From positions 98,212,780-98,276,779 of the forward strand of contig JASWHV010000009.1 in the NCBI GenBank assembly GCA_030760725.1: a stretch of DNA of 64,000 nt, written 5' to 3'. This document shows positions 34,949 to 46,000 of the stretch, in pieces. The position numbers and the translations under genes were made by a program. Under the pieces are notes generated by a model. The model was given only the letters and a program-made list of their open reading frames with translations, had not been told where the DNA came from and made no database searches. The DNA is from Neostapfia colusana. Taxonomy: Eukaryota > Streptophyta > Magnoliopsida > Poales > Poaceae. Position 1 is the first letter of the stretch. Every line of letters starts with the position of its first letter.

Positions 34949-37300
34949 ATGCCGGAATGGACAAGGTCCTGTGTTACAGTCAGTCACCTCTCTTCCCTGG
35001 GCGAACGAGGGATCCTCTCGGCATGGGAACTCCAGCGGATCTGCATTCCGTCCGAGGAGACGGTGCTCGAACCGCGTGAGGACGAGGTCGTCAGCTTCGT
35101 CGATTTCCACCTTCACGGGTTGGGATTCACTGCACACAAGTTCCTCCGCGCCGCCATCTTCCATTATGGATTGGAGCTCCACCACCTAACGCTGAATGTG
35201 GTTCTCCATGCCGCCATCTTCTGCACTGTGTACGAGACATTACTTGGATCAAGCCCCACTTTGAATTGTGGAGGAGGTTCTTCTGGGTGTTGCCATCCTG
35301 CACGGACTCTCTGATCCCGGCGATTGGCGGCGCCTGTATTTAACATTGATTGGGCCAGCCCCTGTACTTCAACATCTCGATCCCTAAGTCTATGAAGAAC
35401 TCACGCCAGGACTGGTTCTACATTCGCAATGACAGTCCATCGCTTCCATCCTTCACCAGCCAGCCGCTCGTCGTTTGGGAGGAGTGGCAGTGGGGAGTCA
35501 CGGAGGCGCACAGGCGGCGGGATGCCGTCATTTTGGAGCAGGTTGAGGTGCTTCAGGTGGAGGTGCTGATCTGGAAAGTCTTCTTGCGGACCTTCCTCGA
35601 GCGAAGGATCCAACTCCTTCATGCCCGCATTCATGCCATGTGGCAATACACCGGGCTCGGCGATCCCATGTGTGGTTCGGAAAAAGAGGTGTCCAACTCC
35701 GAAGTTTGGCGGAGGTTTCATGACCTCACTGGGAAAGTTGCGGAGGTCGGTGGGCGCCATCCACACCCGCTTTCCATGGACTATCCCTCTACTCGGGTAG
35801 CGTCCGATCTTCGTCCCATATCATCGTTGCAACTTCTTCTGAAGCTCCGACCTGACCTGATGCCACAACATTTTGTCTAGCGGCTCAGAGGCATGGTCAG
35901 TCTGCCAAAGCTGCCTGAGGACAAGTCAGGTAGAGAGGAGAGGGCTGCTTGCGATGCTGCCCTGTAGAAAGGGAAAGATGATCGTAAGGCTAGCCATCTC
36001 TGACATGAGAGGAGGCGAGATGAGCACTAGAGGAGTGTGTGGGCCGCAAAGGCCACTGGAGAGGCCACCCCTCCCACACCTTCGGAGTCGGCATCCTCTT
36101 CCAACGGGTCAGACGATTCTTTGACGTTGATTGAGCGGCGGAAGAGGAAGGCGGGCGGTGATGCTCCGACGACGAAGAAAGCCCGAGCGACCGAATGAGG
36201 CGGTTCTTCCTTACTCCTAGTGTACACTTCTAGGGGCTCAGTCAAGACCGGACCTTCGGCGACCCTGTTCCTGGAGGACCGGTCTGAGGGCCAAAAGCAC
36301 GCTACTCGATCTTCCACGGGTCGTGTTCAGGCTAGGGCCCCATTAGTGCCTAACGTCCGGGCCTCTATGGCTCATGCTGTGGTGGGACGCCAGGATGCGG
36401 AAGGCTCGACAGGTCAGGCGGCTAGGCCCCAGGCTACCCTGGTCATCCCTCCAGGCGCTAGGCCCAGGGCGGCCGTGCATCCAATTCACCCCCACTCGAA
36501 GAGATTCACCCCTTAGTCTTTGTTCCCTTTCCTTGTTTAGGTCTCCCCCGCTTTGATTTTCCTGATTTCTTCTTCCGTTGTGTGCCAAATGGCTTCGCTG
36601 GGAGCTTCACCGCCTCCGACCTCCAGTGCTTCATTTGTTGGGCTCGCTCCATCGGCTACAGGAGGTGCAGAGCCGGTGGTGAAGGATGCGGCCTCTCCCT
36701 CGACCAGGGTGGGGGTGTTTTAGCCTTCTTCGACGATCCCGATCGTTGTCGAGCTGGCCCCAGTCGTGGCAATTCAGCCTGCTGGGGGTGAGGTTCCCTC
36801 CCCCTGAAATGGGGACGATCATCGTAGAGGAGGGGGTGGAGTCGTCTCCGGAGGTGTCGCTGATTCCCAGGAGGTCACGAGGCCGGACGGTGGAGGAGGC
36901 ACATGTGGAGGGAGTTGCTCCCCCCTCGATCGTCGTTATTTCTCAAATTTCAGAGCCCAGGGCTTTAGGCAAAGCAGCTCTTGCTGTGGTTTCGGGCCAA
37001 GCCTTGGAGGGGTTGGAGCCTCCTTCAGCAGGCCATGGACCTTTTGGTTCCAGTGGCGTGACAGGCTAGGGGGCGACGTTTCCTTTTTGTTCTCTTGACT
37101 TGCCGAAGTTGTGGAGTTGTTTCGCTCCGGCCAAGATCGTCTCGCGGACGTGCTCCAGAGGCTTGTCCGCGGCGTGCTTCCGAGCAGGGTGAGCCTTTTT
37201 CTCCCGACTTTCTTCTTCAGGTCGTCCCAGGGCTTGTTTGTAACTGTCTTTGATTTGTTTTTTGCTAGAGGCATGTCGGGCGAGAGGCCGAACGAGAGAA
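34949..37300 (+). pseudogene. Extra ORF of Tat-like element ('putative gypsy type transposon' family)
   Basis: From ATG 34949 the reading gives SAWELQRICIPSEE, EDEVVSFVDFHLHGLGF, then after a frameshift near 35260 HFELWRRFFWV and QDWFYIRN. This layout matches the plant family annotated as putative gypsy type transposon (PF04195-like). A basic nuclear-signal-like stretch, RRKRKAGGDAPTTKKARA, lies near 36136-36189. Several stops and frameshifts occur, and GT...AG intron-like borders are visible near 37187-37272. It is on the opposite strand to the adjacent LTR, as in Tat-lineage elements that carry an antisense extra ORF before the 3' LTR. It is cut by Sire2. Its biochemical role is unknown. 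Confidence 0.6.
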
Positions 37301-37306
37301 ACTCCT

Positions 37307-38916
37307 TGAGGGGCAAAAGTGCATCTAGGCTAAATCCTCGTGGGTTTTGATGATTAATGAAAACACTTAAGGGACTAATGAGCACTACAAGTGTAAGTAC
37401 GGGTGATTAAATATGGAGGGAGTGGATACAGTCAACAAGGAAAAAGGGGAGAAAAAGGCGGAAAAACTCGAAGAGTAGAATTTAGAGTTTAAAATTTCTT
37501 TGTGTCGAGTTTAGCTTTTTAGTATAAGTGTGTTAATTGTGTCAAAGTGTTGAGAATCATCTAAGAGCTCTTAGTCCAAGGTAGGTCAGTTGGATGGATG
37601 AGTTGAGGCAACACTAAGGACAGGGCCGGACTTGTCCGGGCTGGAAGGACGGACTAGTCTGACCACATCGGACTGATTCAATGTTAGGCGGACCAAAAGG
37701 TACTGTGTGAGTTCGAACTTGTCTGTTTGGGGACGGACTTGTCCGTGGTGAGTGTGTCTGAGTCCTTCTAGGACTAAGTCCTGAAGGACCGGACTAGTCC
37801 GCCCAATCACAGTATTCTGTTTCTGACTGGAACAAAAGGTTTTGTGTGAGTTCGGACTAGTCCGTTGTGGGTCAGACTAGTCCGTTTGGGACTTGGAGGT
37901 GGTGTTGGGACTAAGTTCTGATGGCTGGACTTGTCCACCCTTTGAGGACGGAGTAGTTCGATGGACCAGACTTGTCTGTTCTCAACCGGAACAAAAGGTT
38001 TTGTGTGAGATCAGACTAGTCTGTTCCTGGATGGACTAGTCCGAGGTGTTGTGACCGTTTGAATTCAAAAGGTGGTGGGGGACTTTGTGGTTGGTCAAGG
38101 GTGACATCACTGGTCCCCACAGGCCGGACTAGTCCGGGGTCCAAGTCTGGACTAGTCCGCACTTTTTCTGGTGGTAACGACTAATTGTCGGGATCCCTAT
38201 AAAACGGGATCCCTCGGGCCTCTAAGGCAAACTCTCAAACCCTAGCGCTGCCATAGCCTTCCAAGAGCCCTCCTAGCCCTTTCTCTTCATTTCTTTCAGC
38301 CCTAAGAGCGAATCGTGAGGGATTGTGAGATTTGGGGAGAGAAGAGAGAAGGGTGTGCTTTGACTTGAGCTCTTGGTTGATTCTATGGGTTTAACTCGTT
38401 GTTTTGAGTTGATTTGGGTGTTGATTTGTGATCTCTTTGAGCTGTAACTTTGTGGGAGCCTCAGATTGTGAGTTGCCTCACAGATCTTTGCGATCTCACC
38501 ATGATTTAGTGGAAGAACAAGCCGACCTTTATGGTGAGGGTACGGTTGAGAGAAAACCGGTCCTTTGTGGACTCCTCAACGTGGATGTAGGCTTCTCCGT
38601 GAAGCTAAACCATGGGACAAATCTTGTGTCTTGTGCTCTTAATTTGTCATTCATTCTTCGTTAGATTACTTTAGAGTTCTTTACGTTCTTCGTCCCAATC
38701 TTGTGATCCACCTAGATCTAGTCATTTACTCTTCGTGCAACTTCACCACTAGATCGTTGAAAAAACTCCTAAAATCTAACATTTGGTGTTCTACCTTCCT
38801 GTGACCGGACTAGTCCACTCTCTGTCCGGACTAATCCGCACTCTGCTTGCTGATTAGCTTTTAGTAAGTTGAATTTCAGGTGTTTCGCCTATTCACCCCC
38901 CTCTAGGCAACTTTCA
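37307..38916 (+). repeat. Sire2 5' LTR
   Basis: It ends CTTTCA at 38916, two bases before a PBS. The start (TGAGGGGCAAAAGTGCATCT) is compared with TGAAAGTGCATCT in Sire1 and is uncertain by about ten bases. It has about a dozen complete or altered CCGGACTWGTCCGG palindromes (37626-38160, and near 38811) and a TATA box CTATAAAA at 38198-38205. Confidence 0.85.
37640..38065 (+). repeat. About 150-bp tandem units in Sire2 LTR
   Basis: Three imperfect units, each with a core like GGAACAAAAGGTTTTGTGTG followed by a palindrome. The cores' CAAAAGG start at 37694, 37833 and 37992 (spacing 139 and 159). They lie upstream of the TATA box. Confidence 0.7.
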
Positions 38917-38918
38917 AT

Positions 38919-38930
38919 TGGTATCAGAGC
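38919..38930 (+). promoter_or_regulatory. Sire2 primer-binding site
   Basis: TGGTATCAGAGC, two bases after the LTR. Confidence 0.95.
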
Positions 38931-38967
38931 ATAACTCTCCAAAAAAGCTTAACCGCTTTGGGAGAAG

Positions 38968-39600
38968 ATGGGGGAAAAACGGTGAGAAGAAGTTGCCGAT
39001 CGTCGACACCATCGGCACCAGCGAGAACGGCGCCAAGGTGACAAAGGATCTAAGTATTTGCCCAACAAGACCGGCAACACCACCAAGGACAAGCCGAAGC
39101 CTTCTCCCTTCGACATCGAGACTGAGGATGAAGATGAAGAAGTGAAGTGCCTTGCGGACCTTCTTGAAAGAGCAAGAGACGAAACAACGAGGAGGAGAAG
39201 GCTTGAGAAGGAGAAGAAGCTCAAGAAGCTCGAAGAGGACTACACGCGATATCCTTTTAACTATGCGCGCTTGAACACTCATTCCGACTACTTGTCTATT
39301 CCTTTGGGCAAACCTCCACAGTTCGATGGCACTAACTATACCATGTGGAGGAATAACATGAAGTTGCATCTTATTTCTCTCAATCCTACACTTTGGCATA
39401 TTGTTTGTACAAGTGTAGATATCCCCGTGGATGATGAAGAGCTTACCCCGGAGCAAGAACAACAAATCCACCGCAATGCTCAAGCGGTGGCCGTGCCCAA
39501 CTCGTCCTTGAGCCAAGAAGAGTTCAACAAGGTGGACGGGTTGGAGCAAGCAAAGGAAATGGGATATGCTCAAGAGTGCACATGAAGGCAACCGGTTTGT
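38968..39600 (+). pseudogene. Sire2 gag, N-terminal part
   Basis: Homologous to Sire1 gag: TRYPFNYARLN, PPQFDGTNYTMWRNNMKLHL, SLNPTLWHIVCTSVDIP, EELTPEQEQQIHRNAQAVAV. The probable start is the ATG at 38968, but an extra G there, a frameshift near 39050 and another near 39562 break the frame. After the last one the alternative frame continues WDMLKSAHEGNRF up to the Gy2 insertion. No zinc knuckle is reached before the interruption. Confidence 0.85.
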
Positions 39601-39847
39601 TGTCACACCCGGTTTTTCCGATGAACAACCAAGTGAATATCACATGTATGCCAGGATCATTTTCTTATACATGTGATGACAAATAGTGAAGCATCATTTA
39701 TTACAAGCCAGGTGTGGAATATAAATAAGTCTTACATAGCAAATGTATCGATGGACAATAATAAGTTCATCACAAGTAAATAAACTAGCAGCGGAATATT
39801 ATTCTTGAGGGCTCCGTCACAGGCGTTGCCCGGGGGTCTCCATGAAC

Positions 39848-39906
39848 CTAGAAACCTTCTTCGGGTCCAAAGTCTTGGTCATTATACACCACCTCATTAT
39901 CTTGAC
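39848..39906 (-). CDS. Gy2 LTR mini-ORF, exon 3
   Basis: On the minus strand the acceptor ATATTGCTGCTCAG is followed by two bases and 19 codons to TAG at 39848-39850. The peptide is acidic (QDNEVVYNDQDFGPEEGF). It enters in phase 1. The 5' LTR copy at 49374-49432 differs by a synonymous CCC/CCT change within the aligned exon. Confidence 0.4.
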
Positions 39907-41004
39907 CTGAGCAGCAATATAAACCAACAAATATGCAAGGTTGAGTACCGATGGTGCTCAGCAAGTGTGGGAAACTTATGTCATGCATGGCTAGAACAAG
40001 AGAAGGTTGAACTCATGGTTAAAGCACTATGCAAGTAATACCTATCACCTTAGCTTATTAAGCACCTACATTACTACACAGGTGAAATGGTCCCAAACTC
40101 CCATCCCATCATCATAATCAAATAACCATAACCTCATTCCCAATGTTAAGCTCCCCGCTTAACATCCACGACTTCCAAAACCATCCATCCTCTAATCATG
40201 AATAAGTCCAAGCCGCTCTTGACCGTGAGCACGGCTGTCATGACAGTTTTGACTCTGCAGAGTTTGTACCACTGTACCCACATGTAGCGATTTCATCCCC
40301 CGTTGCCGGGTGGACTAAAAGAACCTCCATTATGCCAGTGGCTACGAACCACATTCACACTTCCCAGGTGTGTAGCCAGGAGATCACTACGAAGCCTTTA
40401 CAAAGGGATTCCCGACGAGTGTGGGCCCACTGAGGTTTCACCCCTAACAGCATACAAGAGGCTCCAACCCCGCTGCAGTGGCCCCCTCTTGAGCCTTGCG
40501 GTTCATATGGTAGTCCAGCTGACACCTATTCCCCGCACCATCCAACACACCCATACTACGCCGGGGATACACCTAATTAATTGGCCAAGCTGCCCCATCT
40601 CAGCATGTGGTTGGCACTGTAAAGCCAGGTTACATGCTCCATGAACCGGTCCTTAGGATCCAGGCAAGTACTAAACACAAACCCGAGTCTCGTGCACCCA
40701 GCACACAACCAAAACATCCAACTTGCCTTGATCCCTACCTCTACATAACTCACAATATCTCATTCAAGAGTATGGTAAAATAAACTGATGATCTCATGTC
40801 CCAAATATCCCATTCTAAGCATGGCTAAGCATATGCATAATAATAAATGACATGATAAAATAAATCCCAACCCAAGCTACAAGGAAAACAAGGTAATGCA
40901 ATTCTAGGGAAACTTCCTAGCATGGGTTTCATATTTCCATTGACAATGCAAATAATTCTATCTACACATCCTAGCATAGGATCAATGTGGTCAAGGACAC
41001 TTGC

Positions 41005-41073
41005 CTCCTTCCTGCTGCTCTTGAAATGGGTAGTCCTGATCTTGGAAAGGAATAACTTCCTCTTGAGCAGGTT
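41005..41073 (-). CDS. Gy2 LTR mini-ORF, exon 2
   Basis: An acceptor-like GATGTAG precedes 69 nt (2 + 22 codons + 1), ending GGAG|GCAAGT, a consensus GC donor. The frame is open and acidic (PAQEEVIPFQDQDYPFQEQQ). Gy3 exon 2 ends DQEQQ in the same place. Phases join this exon in frame to 39906-39848. Confidence 0.45.
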
Positions 41074-42349
41074 CTACATCATACCATCACACATAACAAA
41101 AGAAAAACAACAATCCATAAGACATAGTTCACACTTCCTCTTCATACAAACCACACATTCATATTTATGAAAGTCATTCTCCATTGTATGTGTTGTGGTC
41201 ACTCCATGTGTGTTGATTTGTGGCTTGCATGCACTTTTAATCATGTGTATATGATTCCTACTTTTGTGTTCACATTTATACTTACATACTATATATATGA
41301 GTTTCCAATTTAAATAAATTCCTTATATTCAATTACTACACCTTTTAGCTATCAAATATGCATGAAAGGTATTTTCCTTCTCCATATGTGTCTTCATAAT
41401 TTCTACCAACCCTAAACTGAATTCTTTTGGATTTTAGAAACTCCATTTATCATTTACTAGTTGCTATATTTTCAAATTTATTTTCCTATGCATAAATGTG
41501 TACTTTATTATGAAAATAACAAGACACATCCTCTAAACAGAATAGGTTCTGGTCCTAAATAATTTAATAACATATTTTGACCTTTGCCTCTGATGTAAAC
41601 TATTTCACAATTATTTTCCCTATTTCCTAGAACTATTCTTTACTTAAAATGTGTCTCTAAATGTGAATAATAAATTAAACAGATTCAATTCAGCCCAAAA
41701 TATGTTTTTATCTCACTCCAAAGTTTCCTAAATACTGAGAAAGTCTTTAATTAAATTTTGACAATATGTTTGTCCCACTTTTTAATTTTTAAACACTAGC
41801 CACATATTCAATTTCCTAAATTAAATAATAAACAGGGCTAAAAAGGTAAACTCACCCCACTACAGGGTCTATAATATTATTTTCAGAATTTCCAGGGGTC
41901 TAGCTACACTTATCAGAGGAGTTTTTCCTAATTTTTATTAAGTCCAGGGGCTAAAACTGATTTTTAAATGAATTTACATGATTTTCTGAAGTTCTAGGGG
42001 CTAGATCAGAAGTTTCCGGGGCTAGCTCTTATTTCCTGAGAACCCCAGGGGGTAGCATGTAAGATTTCCAGTCTTTATAACGCGGGGCTGACGTGGACCG
42101 TCCGATTTTAAACCGACGGCTGAGATTATAACGCCGAACCGGTACGCGGGGATTTAAACCCTACCCTGCGATTTAAAATAGACGGCGCACAAGCGGCCAC
42201 GTCGCTCTGATCGAGCGGGGGCGGCGCTGCCGGCGGCGCACGGCGGCGGGAAGCGGCGATCTCGCCGGAGACTTTCGGATCTTCGAGAATTCTTCCTAGA
42301 ACTGTGATTTTATGGCATAGATCGGTGGAGGGGAGGTCGGGGATCTCAC

Positions 42350-42500
42350 CTCGGGGGTTTTCTTGAGCTCGGAGGTCCTAGAAGGTGATCGGCGACGAGG
42401 TCCGAGGTGAATTCACGGCGAGGCTCGTCGGCGCTGTGTTTACACTGCAAGTCACCGAGTTTTCTGCACCTGCAAGGTTCCCCGGAGGCGGTGGATCAAG
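42350..42500 (-). CDS. Gy2 LTR mini-ORF, possible exon 1 (decayed)
   Basis: On the minus strand a consensus donor CCCGAG|GTGAGA ends at 42350 in phase 1, in a Ser/Pro-rich reading (SSPITF, then TAG, then DLRAQENPR) that recalls Gy3 SSLNPFGHLVELPR. There is no ATG in frame and one TAG, so if real it is broken. The upstream border is arbitrary. Confidence 0.2.
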
Positions 42501-43030
42501 ACCAGCGAGTTAGATCAGAATTTCTGAGCTTAGATCGGCCAGAATTCGCCGGAGAAGTCTCGGTTCTCACCGGAGGAAAATCGGCGGATCGCGTGGGAAA
42601 AACAGAACGAGGCCGGGGTTTTTATAGACGGGGGAGGGCGGCGGGGTGGTTTAGATCGAGTTTGCGTCGCCCCCGAATGGAATTCGGCTGGAATACGCGA
42701 GAATTCCCGATCGGTTTCGATTCGGGTGAGAGAGTCCGGCGCTGGCGCGAGGTAGACGATGAACTGGCGGGCCCCGCCTGTCAGTGGGGGAAAGCGGCGC
42801 GCGCAGCTGCGGGCTGGCACGGGCGCTGGTTGGGCCGGCTGGTGGGTTGTGGCCCACTGGCCGTTTTTTTTCTATTTTCTCTTTTTCTTTTTCTATTTCT
42901 TTTCTGATTTGAGTTTAATTTGAATTCCAGTTTGAATTTGAATTTTTGCAAAACATGCAACACGTCCAAAAAATTTTAAATTCCCCTCTTAACATGATTT
43001 AGGGTCTTAACAAAATTTTGGGGTGTTACA

Positions 43031-43050
43031 GCTCTACCCCCCTTAAAAGA
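43031..43050 (-). promoter_or_regulatory. Gy2 polypurine tract
   Basis: The minus strand reads TCTTTTAAGGGGGGTAGAGC directly before the 3' LTR. Confidence 0.9.
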
Positions 43051-43075
43051 AATCTCGTCCTCGAGATTGGTGGTT

Positions 43076-46000
43076 CTAAGAAAACAATTCCGGAAATTGT
43101 GCCTTTAGCTCATCTTCCCGCTCCCAGGTGGCATCCTCTTCTGAGTGATGCTTCCACTCCACCTTGCACATCCGGATTCTTTTATTTTTGGTGAGGCGTT
43201 CCATTGTCTCAAAAATCTTTTATGGTTGCTCGGCATAAGACAAATCCTCAGCTACGTCCACTTCATTCATGGGTAACACCTCCTCAGGCGTCCTCAGGCA
43301 TTTCTTGAGTTGTGACACATGGAATACATCGTGCACATCCGATAGACGAGCCTGTAATTCTAGTTGATACGCCACTTCGCCTTTCCTCTCCAAAACTTGA
43401 AAGGGTCCGATGTATCAAGGTGACAACTTCCCTTTCACCTTGAACCGACGAAGTCCTCTGATAGGGGACACCTTGAGATAGACATAGTCCCCCACGTTGA
43501 AAACGAGCTCTCTTCATCGTACATCGCATAGCTCTTTTGGCGTGTCTGTGCTATCCTCAAGTTATTGCGAATTTCCCTCACCTTCGTCTCGGCTTCTTAT
43601 AGTACTTCTGGACCAAACACTTTACTTTCCCCTGTTTGGTTCCAAAATAGGGGAGTTCTGCACTTCCTCCCGTACAAAGCTTCAAACGGTGACATCTTCA
43701 TACTAGCTTGATAGCTGTTGTTATAGGAAAACTCCGCATACGGTAAGTTCTTGTCCCAACTCCTATTGTTTTTTAGTGCACATGCCCTCAGCATATCTTC
43801 AAGGATTTGATTGGTTCTCTCCGTCTGCCTGTCAGTTTGGGGATGATAGGCAGAACTAAAGTTCAGATGGGTTCCCATGGTTTCGTGCAACTTCTGCCAG
43901 AACCTTGAGGTGAACTGTGTCCCTCGATCTGACACAATCTTCTTTGGCACTCCATGGTAACACACGATCCTTGACATGTACAACTCTGTCAATTTGGATC
44001 CGCTGTAGCTTTCTTTCACGGGGATGAAATGAGCTACCTTAGTTAGCCTATCAATGATGACCCATATCGAATCATACCCTGATTGGGTCCTAGGCAATCC
44101 CACGATGAAATCCATGCTGATTTCTTCCCATTTCCATTCAGGCACTTTGAGTGGTTGCAATAATCCCGTGGGTCGTTGATGTTCTGCTTTCACCAACTGA
44201 CATGTGTCACATAGGGCAACATGTTCCGCGGCATCACGCTTCATGCCATACCACCAATACCTGCTCTTGAGGTCCTGGTACATTTTCGTACTACCAGGAT
44301 GAATGGAATAGTCAGAATCATGAGCCTCCTTCAAAATCAATTCACGGATCTCCTTTACTTCTGGCACACAGATTCTTTTCCCGTGCCACACCGTTCCTTG
44401 TTCATCTTCTCTAAAACCAGGAGCTTTATTTTCCTTGATGAGTTGTCTGATCTCTTGTATCTTCTCGTCATTCTTTTGACCCTCGCGTATGTCTCGCTCG
44501 AGTGTGGAGTCCACTTCCATGGCGATGGCTTCACCGCTATTTACCAGGCATAGATTAAGCCTTATAACCTCGTCCTTCAATTCTGCAGGCATGTCCTTCA
44601 AGCTCAACTTATTGACCTGCACTTTCTGACTTAAAGCATCGGACACGACGTTTGCTTTCCCAGGATGATAGTTGATGCCCACATCAAAGTCATTGATTAG
44701 CTCTAACCATCTCCTTTGTCTGAGGTTGAGGTCTGGCTGTGTGAATATGTACCTCAAACTCTTATGATCCGTATATATCTCGGTCCTCTTCCCCATCAAA
44801 TAGTGCCGCCAAATTTTCAACGCGTGTACCACTGCGGCTAGTTCTAGGTCATGTGTAGGATAGTTTTTCTCGTGCTTCCGGAGTTGTCAGGATGCATAAG
44901 CCACAACATGCCCTTCTTGCATGAGAACACATCCCAACCCGTTTCCAGAGGCATCGCAGTACACTGTGAAATTCTTCTGCATATCTGGCATAACCAACAC
45001 TGGGGCTGTTGTCAACCTTTTCTTTAGCTCCTGAAAACTCGTCTCGCACTGTGGCGTCCATGTGAATGTGATTCCCTTCTCCAACAGTTTGGTGAGGGGT
45101 CTCGAGATCTTGGAGAATCACTGAATAAACCGTCTATAGTATCCAGCCAATCCTAAGAAGCTTCGAACTTCCCCGATATTTTCAAGGGTCTTCCACTTCT
45201 GTATATCCTCGATTTTGGCAGGATCCACGGAGATTCCTCCCTCCGAGATTATATGTCCTAAGAAGGGAACTCTCTTCGGCCAAAACTCACACTTGCTCAA
45301 CTTGGCATATAGTTGGTGTTCTCTCAGCCTTTGCAACACCAACCTTAGATGTTTCTCATGTTCTTCTTCATCTTTGGAGAAGACGAGAATGTCATCTATG
45401 AAAACCACCACAAATTTGTCCAGATATTCCATGAATACCTTGTTCATGAGATACATGAAGTATGCCGGGGCATTAGTTAGCCCGAAAGGCATGACAATGT
45501 ATTCATACAGTCTGTACCGAGATACGAAAGCTGTCTTGGGAATATCAGATTTCCTTATCTTAAGTTGGTGGTACCCCGACCTGAGATCAATTTTTGAGAA
45601 CACACATGCTCCCCTCAACTGATCAAACAAGTCTTCAATGCGGCGTAATGGGTACTTGTTCTTGATGGTTACTTCATTCAAGGCACGGTAATCCACGCAT
45701 AACCTTTGGGTTCCGTCCTTCTTGGGCACAAATATCACCGGAGCTCCCCATGGTGAGGAACTAGGACGAATATACCCCTTCTCCGTCAATTCTCTTAAAT
45801 GATCCTTGAGTTCTTCTAGCTGCTTGGAGTCCATCCGATAAGGTCTCTTGTATATCGGGGCTGTTCCAGGTACTAGCTCAATTGCGAATTCCACTTCACG
45901 ATCGGGAGGCATACCTGGCAACTCCTCCGGAAAAACATCTGGATATTCCTTGATGGTCCTGATTTCCTCAACTTTCACCTCAACTTGATTTAATTTAATG

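Larger units (their letters stand above)
37307..39600 (+). mobile_element. Sire2, Sirevirus-like element, 5' part
   Basis: 5' LTR, PBS and the beginning of gag, homologous to Sire1. It is interrupted at 39600 by Gy2. The rest of gag-pol and the 3' LTR should lie beyond the window, after Gy2's 5' LTR ends. Confidence 0.88.
39601..43030 (-). repeat. Gy2 3' LTR
   Basis: 3430 bp, TGTCACACC...GTGTTACA, next to a PPT. The first 600 bp match 49127-49734. The GC-rich part is at 42060-42860. Confidence 0.93.

Noticed and set aside
35401..35766. 121-codon minus-strand ORF opposite the PF04195-like ORF
   Set aside because: It is a shadow frame. The plus-strand reading has the recognisable family motifs.
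38428..38664. 78-codon ORF in the Sire2 LTR
   Set aside because: It lies downstream of the TATA box in an LTR, lacks a homologous frame in the Sire1 LTR and is short.
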